Shown: positions 42,908-51,277 of the stretch, one piece after another
How the letters are laid out: each line of letters starts with the position of its first letter
Numbering within the stretch: position 1 is the first letter of the stretch
NCBI RefSeq assembly: GCF_024435355.1
Contig: NZ_JAMJWG010000001.1
Span: forward strand, 434,001 to 498,000
Length of the DNA stretch: 64,000 bases
Origin: Streptomyces odontomachi
GTDB taxonomy: Bacteria; Actinomycetota; Actinomycetes; Streptomycetales; Streptomycetaceae
Direction: 5' to 3'
Made by a program: the position numbers and the translations under genes
Notes under the pieces: model-generated
Told to the model about the DNA's origin: nothing
Database searches by the model: none
What the model saw: only the letters and a program-made list of their open reading frames with translations

Positions 42908-44712
42908 CGCGACTGGCCCCCCGCCAGCGCACCCGCTGCGCGGTCGCCCTCGGGTTCCTGCGCCGGCACGGCCGTGTCACCGGTGTGCGGACGAACCGAG
43001 AAGTCCCGGCCGCCGCCCCTGGCCAGTCCGTCCGGCCCCACGGTGATCCACGCGTCCTGCGACGTGCCGTGCGCCCGGTAGACGTCGACGAGCCGCATCA
43101 GCGCCTTGTCGGCTCGCCACCGATCGGCCTGCCGGCGTCGCACCTCGTCGTCGGCCGCATCGCACTCCGCGATCACCGCCGACACGAGTTCGCCGGCGAT
43201 CCGCTCCAACTCGTCGAGATTGGCGGCGAACCGGCGGTCGAGCTCGGCATCGGGCAGGTCGCCGGCCATGCCCTCGTGGAAGCGCGTCATGAAGTCGTAG
43301 TCGTAGTAGGTGACGAAACCGTCGGCATGACCCTTCGGCTCGACGTCGTACCACTGCCGGAAGAACCGCTGGACCGGCTCGGAGATCGTCGATATCCGTG
43401 CCATCTGCGCCACCAGCCGCGGCCGATCGCCCAGCCGCCGGAACTGGTCGTGGTGGAAGAGCAGCGATGCCACCGCCCAGTAGACCCCGGTGTCCCAGAT
43501 GACCTTCGCGCTCATGACGCGGGCGTTGCCCAGGATCGGGTACTGGTCCTTGTAGATCGGCAGCCAACCGTCGGTGACCAGGAAGAACACGTTGTTGTGT
43601 ATGGCGGCGAGCTCGCTGACGTCCTCCCCGTCGAGGGCACGGGTGACCAGATCGGTGATCAGCCCGTTGCTCAGCGAGATGACGTCGAACCCCGGCGAGT
43701 ACAGCGGGTCCAGGAAGATGCCCGCCTCTCCGGTCAGGCACCAGCCCTGCTCGGAGTACACCTGCTCACAGCCGTACGAGTAGTTCCGCAGGACCTTGAA
43801 GTCGAGCAGCTTGTCGCGGTGCGTCTCGACGGCCTCGGCGCACTGCGGCTCGTGTTCCCGCAGCCACGTCAGCGCCCTCTCGAAACGGTTGATCTTCTCG
43901 AACGGGTGGATTGCGGCGTCGGCGACGATTCCGACGCTGATCGAGTTCGAGGCCAGGGGGATCAGCCACACCCAGTACCCCTCACCCACCAGGTGGTTGG
44001 TCGACAGGCGACGCCGGCCGTCGGTGATGCGCTGGTGCCAGCTGGGCAGGCTCGACCACTCGTCGATGTCGATCGGGTGGTCGATCCGGAACCACACGGC
44101 GTTCACCTGGTGACCGTTGGGTTTCGCCAACCCGAACTTGCGCTTGAGGAGCGCGGTGCGGCCCGAGGCGTCGAGCACCCACCGCGCCCGGATGCCGCGA
44201 TGCGTACCGTCCGGCGCCGTCACGCCGACATGGTGCCGCCCGTCGGCATCGGAGATGTCGACCTTGTCGATCCGGTGGCCGACCCACATGTCCACCCCAC
44301 GAGCGGCCAGCTCGTCGGACAGGTAGTTCTCGAACCGCCCGCGGTCCAGCTGGTAGGTGGCGCCGACGTGCGGCCGGTGCGCGTGACCCAGCTCGACGCG
44401 GCGTGTGATGTCGCGGTTGTCGGCCTGGGTGAAGAAGAACCGGAGCCCGAACTTCTCGAGCTGCCGGCTCGTGATGTGCGGTTCCACCTCGAGCACGTCG
44501 CGCATGTAGTGCGAGGCGATGTCGACGGTCGATTCCCCCACCTTGTGCGCCGCCTCGGGCGCCCGGGTGTTCTTCTCCACCACCACGATCGAGGTGTCCG
44601 GGCGGGCCTTGTGCAGCTGCATCGCCAGGGTCAGCCCGGCCGCGCCGCCGCCCATGATCACTACGTCGAACGCGGAAACCGTGTCGTCGTCGGATGTCTT
44701 CTGCTCAGTCAC
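42904..44712 (-). CDS. FAD-dependent halogenase-like protein A
   Basis: A 602-residue flavoprotein of the flavin-dependent halogenase/monooxygenase superfamily. The dinucleotide-binding motif GGGAAG is at 21-26, HKVGEST at 56-62, Lys87 in QLEKFGLRFFF is placed like the catalytic Lys of CmlS-type halogenases, and WVWLIP at 247-252 is the WxWxIP halogenase motif. FAD-binding ends with TGEAGIFLDPLYSPG. The C-terminal 200 residues are a helical extension. It would need FADH2 from a reductase, and none is nearby. GTG 44712 has GGAGG 7 nt upstream. It leads the DUF1702 operon. Halogenation is inferred; an oxygenase role is possible. Confidence 0.85.
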   Translation of the reverse strand: MTEQKTSDDDTVSAFDVVIMGGGAAGLTLAMQLHKARPDTSIVVVEKNTRAPEAAHKVGESTVDIASHYMRDVLEVEPHITSRQLEKFGLRFFFTQADNRDITRRVELGHAHRPHVGATYQLDRGRFENYLSDELAARGVDMWVGHRIDKVDISDADGRHHVGVTAPDGTHRGIRARWVLDASGRTALLKRKFGLAKPNGHQVNAVWFRIDHPIDIDEWSSLPSWHQRITDGRRRLSTNHLVGEGYWVWLIPLASNSISVGIVADAAIHPFEKINRFERALTWLREHEPQCAEAVETHRDKLLDFKVLRNYSYGCEQVYSEQGWCLTGEAGIFLDPLYSPGFDVISLSNGLITDLVTRALDGEDVSELAAIHNNVFFLVTDGWLPIYKDQYPILGNARVMSAKVIWDTGVYWAVASLLFHHDQFRRLGDRPRLVAQMARISTISEPVQRFFRQWYDVEPKGHADGFVTYYDYDFMTRFHEGMAGDLPDAELDRRFAANLDELERIAGELVSAVIAECDAADDEVRRRQADRWRADKALMRLVDVYRAHGTSQDAWITVGPDGLARGGGRDFSVRPHTGDTAVPAQEPEGDRAAGALAGGQSR

Positions 44713-45008
44713 TGTGCTACCTCCGGCACGGTGTCACGGGCGACGAAGGCCCCAGAGCGGTCGGCCTGCATCTCGTCTTGCCTGCGCACCCTAGGGAGCC
44801 CGGTTACACCGCACTTACCGCCGATGGAAGATCCACCGGGACGGCCGCTCCCTCGCGCAGCCGCGGTTGCACGAGGAGGGGGCGGCGGCGCTGTGCCCAT
44901 GACTGATGACTGCGCGTCATAAGTGCCTGCGCGCTGGTGAGTTGGGTGAGTCCCATCAAATTTGAACGATCTACTTGTCTCCTGTGTTTGTGTGGTGCAT
45001 GAACTTGA

Positions 45009-45061
45009 GTAACGTGCCGTCACGTGGGTAACGTGCCGTCACTTAGGTAACGCGCCATATC
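45009..45061. promoter_or_regulatory. three direct repeats with 19-bp period, candidate SARP-binding site
   Basis: GTAACGTGCCGTCAC occurs exactly at 45009-45023 and 45028-45042. A third, imperfect copy, GTAACGCGCCATATC, is at 45047-45061. They lie in the 442-nt region between the divergent halogenase-like gene A and the first BTAD activator, about 95 nt before the latter. Direct repeats are the usual binding targets of SARP-type activators, two of which are encoded beside them. The rest of the region holds no gene. Confidence 0.65.
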
Positions 45062-45154
45062 GTCTGTGAACAGCGCTAACTTCTGGCCGGAACCGATGCG
45101 TCTCCGCTGGTCAGCGCGATTTTCAGGGAACCTGAGGCAACGGAATGGGGGCCT

Positions 45155-46045
45155 ATGGCTTCTGCATACGCAGTCGAGGATCTGAGCGGCAACGAGGTCG
45201 ATCATCCAAGGGAGCTCGAAAGGGAAGCTCCCTACCGGGCCTACCTGTTCGGGCATCTGCGGATGTACCGGGGCGATCATCGGGTGACGTTGGAGGCGAG
45301 TCGCAAGAAGGGCCTGCACATCCTGCTGTGGTTCCTGCTGAACCCTGGAAAGCCGTGCTCAGCTGATCAGTTCGTCGATACGTTGTGGCCCGAAACCGAA
45401 CCCGACAAGGCGATCCGAGGGTTCGATGTCAACATGCATGTGCTCAAGCGGCTGCTCGAGCCCGAACTCGGTCCGCGAGAGCGGTCTTCGTTCATCCACC
45501 ACCATGCCCACCGCGTGTACACCTTCGACCTGGAAGACCTGTGGTGGACCGACGTGGCCGACCTCGAGCTGCTGTTCCGGCGCGGCCACGCCTACGACAT
45601 CGCCGGCGATGTCGCTCGTGCACGCTTCTACTACCGCCGTGTCTCGGGATATGTCTCGCAGGGCCCCCTGCTCGACGGTGAGTCGAACTCCTGGCTGGAG
45701 CGCTACCGGCACAAGTACGTGCTGATGTGCTCGCAGGCGCTCACGCGTCTGATGCAGCTCGACATCGACTACGGCACGGAAGAAGAGCTCCTCGAAACGG
45801 CCTACCAGATGTTGCAGCTGGAGCGCTACAACCAGCTGGCGACCAAGGTGATCATCGAAGCGTCGCTGCGGCAGGGCAACCGCGGTCGAGCCGTACGGCG
45901 GCTGGAGGCGTTCTGCGATGCCGTTCAGCATGATCTCGGCATGCGGCTGCCGAGGGAGTTCGTCGAACTTCGCCACCAGCTGCTCGGCACGCGCATCTCC
46001 TCCGGTGGTCCGTCGCTGCGGGCCGCGAACTTACACCTACGGTAA
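45155..46045 (+). CDS. SARP/BTAD-type transcriptional activator 1
   Basis: A 296-residue regulator. The N-terminal winged-helix domain (about 30-125) has YLFGHLRMYRGDHRV, LLWFLLNPGKPCSADQF and a recognition helix in the GFDVNMHVLKRLLEP region. The bacterial transcriptional activation domain (about 130-285) is helical with SWLERYRHKYV. There is no NB-ARC or sensor extension, so it is a short SARP-like activator. Start ATG 45155 has only a G-rich run upstream. It faces halogenase-like gene A across the repeat-bearing promoter and probably activates one or both arms of the cluster. Confidence 0.85.
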   Translation: MASAYAVEDLSGNEVDHPRELEREAPYRAYLFGHLRMYRGDHRVTLEASRKKGLHILLWFLLNPGKPCSADQFVDTLWPETEPDKAIRGFDVNMHVLKRLLEPELGPRERSSFIHHHAHRVYTFDLEDLWWTDVADLELLFRRGHAYDIAGDVARARFYYRRVSGYVSQGPLLDGESNSWLERYRHKYVLMCSQALTRLMQLDIDYGTEEELLETAYQMLQLERYNQLATKVIIEASLRQGNRGRAVRRLEAFCDAVQHDLGMRLPREFVELRHQLLGTRISSGGPSLRAANLHLR

Positions 46046-46143
46046 TGGGCAGGGAAGTCTGCTTCCCTACGGTCGTCGCGCACGGGCCGGCGGTCGACGA
46101 CGCCGGCTCCACCTGAAGGACAAGGCATCAGGAGCGCAATCCC

Positions 46144-46473
46144 ATGGCCCTCACCATTGACGAACTCTTCGACCAACTACCCGGCCGCCTCCGGGCCGAG
46201 GAGGCGGCAGGCCTCGAACGCACCCTCCAGTGGCAGCTCACCGACCTCGACCCGGGCGTGTGGGCTGTCGAGATCAAGGACGGTCAGGGACGCCTCATAC
46301 CCGGCGGCGTCCCCGAGCCGGACACCACGTTCACCACCACCAGCGAGATCTGGCTCGCCATCGCCGAGGGCAGGCAGGACGCGATGAAGGCGTTCATGGC
46401 GGGCAAGATGAAGGTCGAAGGCGACATGACGCTTGCGCTCAGGGTCCCCGAGCTCTTCGACACCGAACCCTGA
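46144..46473 (+). CDS. SCP2 sterol-carrier-like protein
   Basis: A 109-residue single-domain protein of the SCP2 fold. It contains LQWQLTDLDPGVWAVEIKDG, TFTTTSEIWLAIAEGRQDAMKAF and the typical C-terminal FMAGKMKVEGDMTLALRVPELF. SCP2 domains form a hydrophobic tunnel that binds lipids or acyl chains. Here it could carry a hydrophobic polyketide intermediate or product between enzymes. It lies 98 nt after the first SARP gene on the same strand. Confidence 0.88.
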   Translation: MALTIDELFDQLPGRLRAEEAAGLERTLQWQLTDLDPGVWAVEIKDGQGRLIPGGVPEPDTTFTTTSEIWLAIAEGRQDAMKAFMAGKMKVEGDMTLALRVPELFDTEP

Positions 46474-46579
46474 TCCCGCCGGGGGCCCGGCCCGTCCCAG
46501 GGACGCGCGCCGACCTCATGTGCGCTCCACGCCATGGGGCGGGCTGACCACCTCTCGCGGTCGATCGACCGGCCGCCGG

Positions 46580-47422
46580 TCACCCGGCCCGCTCTATGCG
46601 CTCCCACAGTTGCAGCGCGGTTCGGCTCGGGCCGATCCCGAGTTCGCGGTGGATGGTGTCCAGATAGCCTGCAAGCTGCGTCCGCGCCCCCAACACATTG
46701 CCCTGGAGCAGGTTGACCTCCGCGATGGCCGTCGACGCCTCTTCCGAATACGGATCTCGCTCCAGGACCGACAAGGCGATCTGGAGTGCCTTGTGGGTCA
46801 GGCCGCGCACCAGGTAGAGCCGCAACAGCCGACTCTCCGTCCCGCGGCGCGCGACGTCGTGCGCCGTGCGAGACGAGTCGAAGGCCTCATCGAAGAGGTT
46901 CTCGGGCAGAAACGTTTTGTCGTAGTAGTCCAGAAGTGCCTCGTACGACGTGATCGCCGTCTCGACGTCCCCGTTCGCCTCGGCGCTCTTGCTCTCGGCG
47001 AAGAGCCGTTCGACCTCGGCGACATCGGTCCACCAGCAGTCGGCGCCGTCGAACCAGTACCGGCCCTTGCCGTCGAAGCGCACGAACGTCGACGGCTGCC
47101 GGGCGGCCAGCGTCGGCTCGAGCAGATACCGCAGGTAGTGCAGCGTCACATGCAGCCGGTTCGGATTGCTGCGCGTCCTGCGGTCGGGCCACAGCAGTTC
47201 ACCCAACTCCTGTGACTCGATGCGAACGCCCGGGTTCAACAGGAACCACTTCAGCAGCGTGCGTGCGCTGGTACGACCCAGCCCGGCGGCATCGTCGAGT
47301 GGTTCGCCGTCGCGCCGGATCTGGAACGGCCCGAAAAGGCGGGCCTCGAACCGGTGCCCAACGGCTTCGCCGGCCGCCTCGCGTCGAACTCCGTGCTGCG
47401 CACCTTCCCGCTGTCCCGACAT
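46580..47422 (-). CDS. SARP/BTAD-type transcriptional activator 2
   Basis: A 280-residue regulator with the same architecture as activator 1. The winged helix has RLFGPFQIRRDGEPLDD, LLKWFLLNPGVRIESQELGE and NRLHVTLHYLRYLLEP, and the BTAD domain runs to the C terminus. ATG 47422 has GGAAGGA 4-5 nt upstream. It is divergent from halogenase-like gene B and convergent with the SCP2 gene, so the two activators flank the SCP2 gene and each faces one arm of the cluster. Confidence 0.85.
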   Translation of the reverse strand: MSGQREGAQHGVRREAAGEAVGHRFEARLFGPFQIRRDGEPLDDAAGLGRTSARTLLKWFLLNPGVRIESQELGELLWPDRRTRSNPNRLHVTLHYLRYLLEPTLAARQPSTFVRFDGKGRYWFDGADCWWTDVAEVERLFAESKSAEANGDVETAITSYEALLDYYDKTFLPENLFDEAFDSSRTAHDVARRGTESRLLRLYLVRGLTHKALQIALSVLERDPYSEEASTAIAEVNLLQGNVLGARTQLAGYLDTIHRELGIGPSRTALQLWERIERAG

Positions 47423-47611
47423 GTGGTCCTTCCGTGATGAGCCTGTTCGACCGCCCACGTCGCCTCCACGTTCGGGCTACCTCACCCCGCTGGAGTGCCG
47501 GCAGCGCCTCGAACAAGTACACGCCCTCAGGGCAGCTGTCGTGACCCTTCCGTGCGACGTAAGCGCTCCGAAAGTGCCTGCTGTGACAGTGCCGCAGCGA
47601 GGAGGGAACCC

Positions 47612-49429
47612 ATGACTACAGCGTTTCGGGATCGACTGTCCAGGCTGTCGGGCGATCAGCGGGCGGCGCTCGCGGAGTCGCTGCGCGCACGCATGGCGAC
47701 CGGACCGACCGAGCCAGGGCACTACGACGTGGTCGTTCTGGGCGGCGGTGCCGCCGGCCTGACGCTCGCGCTCCAGCTGCGAAAGACGCTGCCCGGTGTT
47801 CGGGTCGTCGTCGTCGAGAGACTCACTCATCCGGTCCCCGAGACCACGCACAAGGTCGGCGAGTCCACCGTCGAGATCGCCGCGCACTACCTGCGTGATG
47901 TGCTCGGGTTGCAGGACCACCTCGAGACGCGTCAGATCCGCAAGTTCGGGCTGCGCATGTTCTTCAGCAACCATGACAACTCCGACATCGCCCGCCGCGT
48001 CGAGCTGGGCAGCTCGGTGTTTCCGCCGCTGGGCACCTACCAGCTCGACCGTGGCCGCCTGGAGAACGAACTCGGTGTGCGCTGCACCGAAGCCGGGGTC
48101 GAGTTCCTCGGCGGCTGCAAGGTGGTCGACGTGGAGCTGCGGCCCGACCAGGTGCGGCACCGGATCCGGGTCACCGGTCCCGACGGCGAGAGCAGCCTGG
48201 AAGCGCGGTGGGTGGTCGACGCCTCCGGTCGCAACCAGCTGCTCCAGCGCCACCACCGCAGGCTGCGCAAGCCGGTCGGGCACACGGCGAACGCCGCGTG
48301 GTTCCGGGTCGCGCACCCCATCGACGTCGGTACCTGGACCGACGATCCCGCATGGGCCGAGCGGATCGCCGAAGGCGACCGCGCCATGTCGACGAACCAC
48401 CTGATGGGCGACGGCTACTGGGTGTGGCTCATCCGGCTCGCTTCGGGCTCGACCAGCGTCGGGATCGTCGCCGACGCCGATGCGCACGCGTTCGGCTCCT
48501 TCAACACCCTCGACAAGGCGCGTGACTGGCTGCGGCAACACGAACCGCAGTGCGCGGCCGTCGTCGACGAGCACGTGGACGGCATCCAGGACTTCCGGGT
48601 GATGCGCGACTACTCCTACGCCTGTGACCAGGTGTTCTCGGGCGAAGAGCGGTGGTGTCTCACCGGTGAGTCCGGGGTGTTCCTCGACCCCCTGTACTCG
48701 CCGGGCCTCGACCTGATCGCGATCGGCAACGGCCTCGTGGTCGACCTGGTCACCCGCTCGCTGGCCGGGGAGGACGTCACCGCCCTGGGCGCGATCCACG
48801 ACGGCCTGTTCCGCAGCGTGGCCGACATCTGGCTGGCGATCTACGAGAAGCAGTACAGCCTCATGGGAAACGCGCAGGTGATGTCGTCGAAGGTCATCTG
48901 GGACACCGCGTTCTACTGGGGTGTCTTCGGTCTGCTGTTCTTCAACGACAAGTTCCGCAGTGCGGCCACCATCCCGTCGGTGGCCGCCGACCTGGGGCGG
49001 CTGACCCGGATCAGCAACCGGGTCCAGCAGTTCTTCCGCGAGTGGGCGTCGATCGACGACTCCGAGCTGCGCCCGCAGTTCGTCGACCTCTACGCACCGC
49101 TGAACTTCATGGTCACGCTGCACGCCGGCATGGCCGACGAGCTCACCGCCGCGGAGTTCGAGTCGCGGTTCAGCGCGAACACCCGCCTGTTCGCGCAGCT
49201 CGCCGGGCAGCTGATCAGCACGGTCATCGCCACCTACGCCGAGCGGACCTACGACGACGCCGTCGTCGCGCGCATCCAGGACTGGCAGCGCGACCCGATC
49301 ATCGCCGACCTGCTGGCCACCTACCGGCGTGAACGGCACCGCAACCCGACCAGCCCCCAGTGGATGACGATCGGCCGGCCCGACGCCGAGCAGCCGGCAC
49401 CCACCACGCACGCAGCCAACGCAGTCTGA
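47612..49429 (+). CDS. FAD-dependent halogenase-like protein B
   Basis: A 605-residue paralogue of protein A. An N-terminal helical segment (about 5-28, RLSRLSGDQRAALAESLRAR) precedes GGGAAG at 44-49, HKVGEST near 80, Lys111 in QIRKFGLRMFF and the tryptophan motif at 270-275. That motif reads WVWLIR, so the Pro of WxWxIP is Arg here. TGESGVFLDPLYSPG closes the FAD site. The N-terminal helix resembles that of the thioesterase downstream and is absent from A and C. ATG 47612 has GGAGGG 6 nt upstream. It heads the rightward operon through the PKS. Confidence 0.85.
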   Translation: MTTAFRDRLSRLSGDQRAALAESLRARMATGPTEPGHYDVVVLGGGAAGLTLALQLRKTLPGVRVVVVERLTHPVPETTHKVGESTVEIAAHYLRDVLGLQDHLETRQIRKFGLRMFFSNHDNSDIARRVELGSSVFPPLGTYQLDRGRLENELGVRCTEAGVEFLGGCKVVDVELRPDQVRHRIRVTGPDGESSLEARWVVDASGRNQLLQRHHRRLRKPVGHTANAAWFRVAHPIDVGTWTDDPAWAERIAEGDRAMSTNHLMGDGYWVWLIRLASGSTSVGIVADADAHAFGSFNTLDKARDWLRQHEPQCAAVVDEHVDGIQDFRVMRDYSYACDQVFSGEERWCLTGESGVFLDPLYSPGLDLIAIGNGLVVDLVTRSLAGEDVTALGAIHDGLFRSVADIWLAIYEKQYSLMGNAQVMSSKVIWDTAFYWGVFGLLFFNDKFRSAATIPSVAADLGRLTRISNRVQQFFREWASIDDSELRPQFVDLYAPLNFMVTLHAGMADELTAAEFESRFSANTRLFAQLAGQLISTVIATYAERTYDDAVVARIQDWQRDPIIADLLATYRRERHRNPTSPQWMTIGRPDAEQPAPTTHAANAV

Positions 49430-49453
49430 GAGCCCGACCTCTAGGTAGGCGAT

Positions 49454-51193
49454 ATGCAAGAGTCGACCAACCCCACCGGGGAGCAGGCACCCGAAACCGT
49501 CGATGTGGCCATCCTCGGTGGCGGCATCGCCGGACTCACCCTGGCCCTCCAGCTGAAGCAGTCCATGCCCGACCTCGCCGTCACGGTGATCGAGCGCCAG
49601 GCGCACCCCGTTGCCGAGGCCGCCCACAAGGTGGGCGAGTCCAGCGTCGAGATGCAGGCCCACTACCTGCGTGACGTCCTCGGCCTGAAGGACCACCTGG
49701 AAAGCGAGCAGCTGCGCAAGTTCGGGCTGCGCATGTTCTTCCCCCATGACGGCAACCACGACATCGCGCGCCGGGTGGAGTTCGGGCAGATCGAGGAAGC
49801 GCCCCTGGGTACCTACCAGCTCGACCGCGGCCGTCTCGAGAACCACCTGGGCACCCGGGCCACCGCCGAGGGAGTGCGGTTCCTCGACCACCAGCGCGTC
49901 ACCCGGGTCGATCTGCGCGGCGGCGACGAGCAGCACCTGATCGAGGTGAACGGCGAGGGCGGGCGCCGGTCGATCGAAGCGCGCTGGGTGGTGGACGCGT
50001 CCGGGCGTGCGGGCCTGCTCAAACGACAACTCGGACTCGCCAAACCGAGCTCCCACCATGCGAACTCGTCCTGGTTCCGGGTGGCCCATCCGGTCGACAT
50101 CGGATCCTGGTCCAGCGACCCCGAGTGGCTTGCCCGCACCGATGTCGAGCGCGGCCCCTACGGCCGCCGCGGTGGCGCCCGCCGGCTGTCGACGAACCAC
50201 CTGATGGGCCACGGCTACTGGGTGTGGCTGATCCCGCTCGCGTCGGGATCGACCAGCATCGGCATCGTCGCCGACGCAGAGATCCATCCGCACGACGGAT
50301 TCAACCGGCTCGATCGTGCGCTGGAATGGCTCCGCGACCACGAACCGCAGGTCGCGGCGGACGTCGACGCGCACCGCGACGAGATCCAGGACTTCCGGAT
50401 CATGCGTGACTACGCCTACAGCTGCAAGCAGGTGTACTCCGAGGACCGCTGGTGCCTCACCGGTGAGGCCGGTGTCTCGATCGACCCGCTGTACTCCTCC
50501 GGCGGCGACCTCATGGCGATCAGCAACGGGCTGATCGTGGATCTGGTCCAACGGGACCGCGCCGGCGAGGACATCCGCGAGAAGACCGTCGCGCACAACC
50601 AGGTCTACCTGGTGCTCAGCGAGATCTGGCTGGTCGCCTACGAGCGGCAGTACCCGCTGATGGGCAACCCGCAGGTGATGACGGCCAAGGTCATCTGGGA
50701 CACCATCATGTACTGGTCGGTACCGGGCCTGCTGTTCTTCCACGGCAAGTTCCCACGGCTCGGTGACAGCCCCCAGTCGATGGTCAACCTGTTCCGCGCC
50801 TGGAAGATCCACGACCGCGTGCAGCAGTTCGCGCGCGAGTGGCACGCCGTGGACGACCGGCCGGCCGACGGGGTCTTCGCCGATCCCTACACCCTGTTGC
50901 CCTTCATCGTCGACCTGCACGAGGGGATGGCCGCCGGGCTGCCGGACGACCAACTGGACGGGCAGTTCGCGCAGAACGTCACGCTGCTCGAGCAGGTCGC
51001 CGGACAGCTGGTCAGCACCGTCATCGACCGGCTGCGGGAGACCCCGGAACTCTCGGCCGGCCCGCAGATCGAAGCCTGGCTCGCCGACTCCTTGCTGGCC
51101 GAGTGCCGGGAGACGTACCAGAAGATGCAGGAGATCAAACCGATCGACAGCGCATGGGTCACGCTGGGCCGACAAAGCCCCTCGATGGCCTGA
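49454..51193 (+). CDS. FAD-dependent halogenase-like protein C
   Basis: A 579-residue paralogue with GGGIAG at 22-27, HKVGESS near 58, Lys89 in QLRKFGLRMFF, an intact WVWLIP at 256-261 and TGEAGVSIDPLYSSGG. The FLDPLYSPG segment of A and B is changed to SIDPLYSSG. A 15-residue insert before the tryptophan motif (VERGPYGRRGGARR) is not found in A or B. AGGTAGG precedes ATG 49454, 24 nt after gene B. Like A it keeps the sequence hallmarks expected of a halogenase; the substrate is presumably the PKS-bound or released chain. Confidence 0.85.
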   Translation: MQESTNPTGEQAPETVDVAILGGGIAGLTLALQLKQSMPDLAVTVIERQAHPVAEAAHKVGESSVEMQAHYLRDVLGLKDHLESEQLRKFGLRMFFPHDGNHDIARRVEFGQIEEAPLGTYQLDRGRLENHLGTRATAEGVRFLDHQRVTRVDLRGGDEQHLIEVNGEGGRRSIEARWVVDASGRAGLLKRQLGLAKPSSHHANSSWFRVAHPVDIGSWSSDPEWLARTDVERGPYGRRGGARRLSTNHLMGHGYWVWLIPLASGSTSIGIVADAEIHPHDGFNRLDRALEWLRDHEPQVAADVDAHRDEIQDFRIMRDYAYSCKQVYSEDRWCLTGEAGVSIDPLYSSGGDLMAISNGLIVDLVQRDRAGEDIREKTVAHNQVYLVLSEIWLVAYERQYPLMGNPQVMTAKVIWDTIMYWSVPGLLFFHGKFPRLGDSPQSMVNLFRAWKIHDRVQQFAREWHAVDDRPADGVFADPYTLLPFIVDLHEGMAAGLPDDQLDGQFAQNVTLLEQVAGQLVSTVIDRLRETPELSAGPQIEAWLADSLLAECRETYQKMQEIKPIDSAWVTLGRQSPSMA

Positions 51194-51208
51194 GCGGGGA
51201 GGCAGGAC

Positions 51209-51277
51209 ATGAACCCGGCGACCCGATCGGCCGGCACGGTCGACGACGTTCCCGCCCGGACACAGGACCGCCGATGA
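51209..51277 (+). CDS. 22-codon mini-ORF coupling gene C to the thioesterase
   Basis: An ATG at 51209 with a strong GGGGAGG (51196-51202) 6 nt upstream opens MNPATRSAGTVDDVPARTQ plus DRR. It stops at 51275-51277, overlapping the thioesterase ATG in an ATGA. The thioesterase itself has only a weak ribosome-binding site (ACAGGAC), so this frame may serve translational coupling. No homology is recognised; the peptide itself may be irrelevant. Confidence 0.45.
   Translation: MNPATRSAGTVDDVPARTQDRR

Noticed and set aside
42904..44712. Calling the flavoproteins tryptophan halogenases
   Set aside because: They share the FAD and WxWxIP motifs but match the CmlS/phenolic-aliphatic branch in the KFG-FF segment, and no tryptophan-related genes are nearby.
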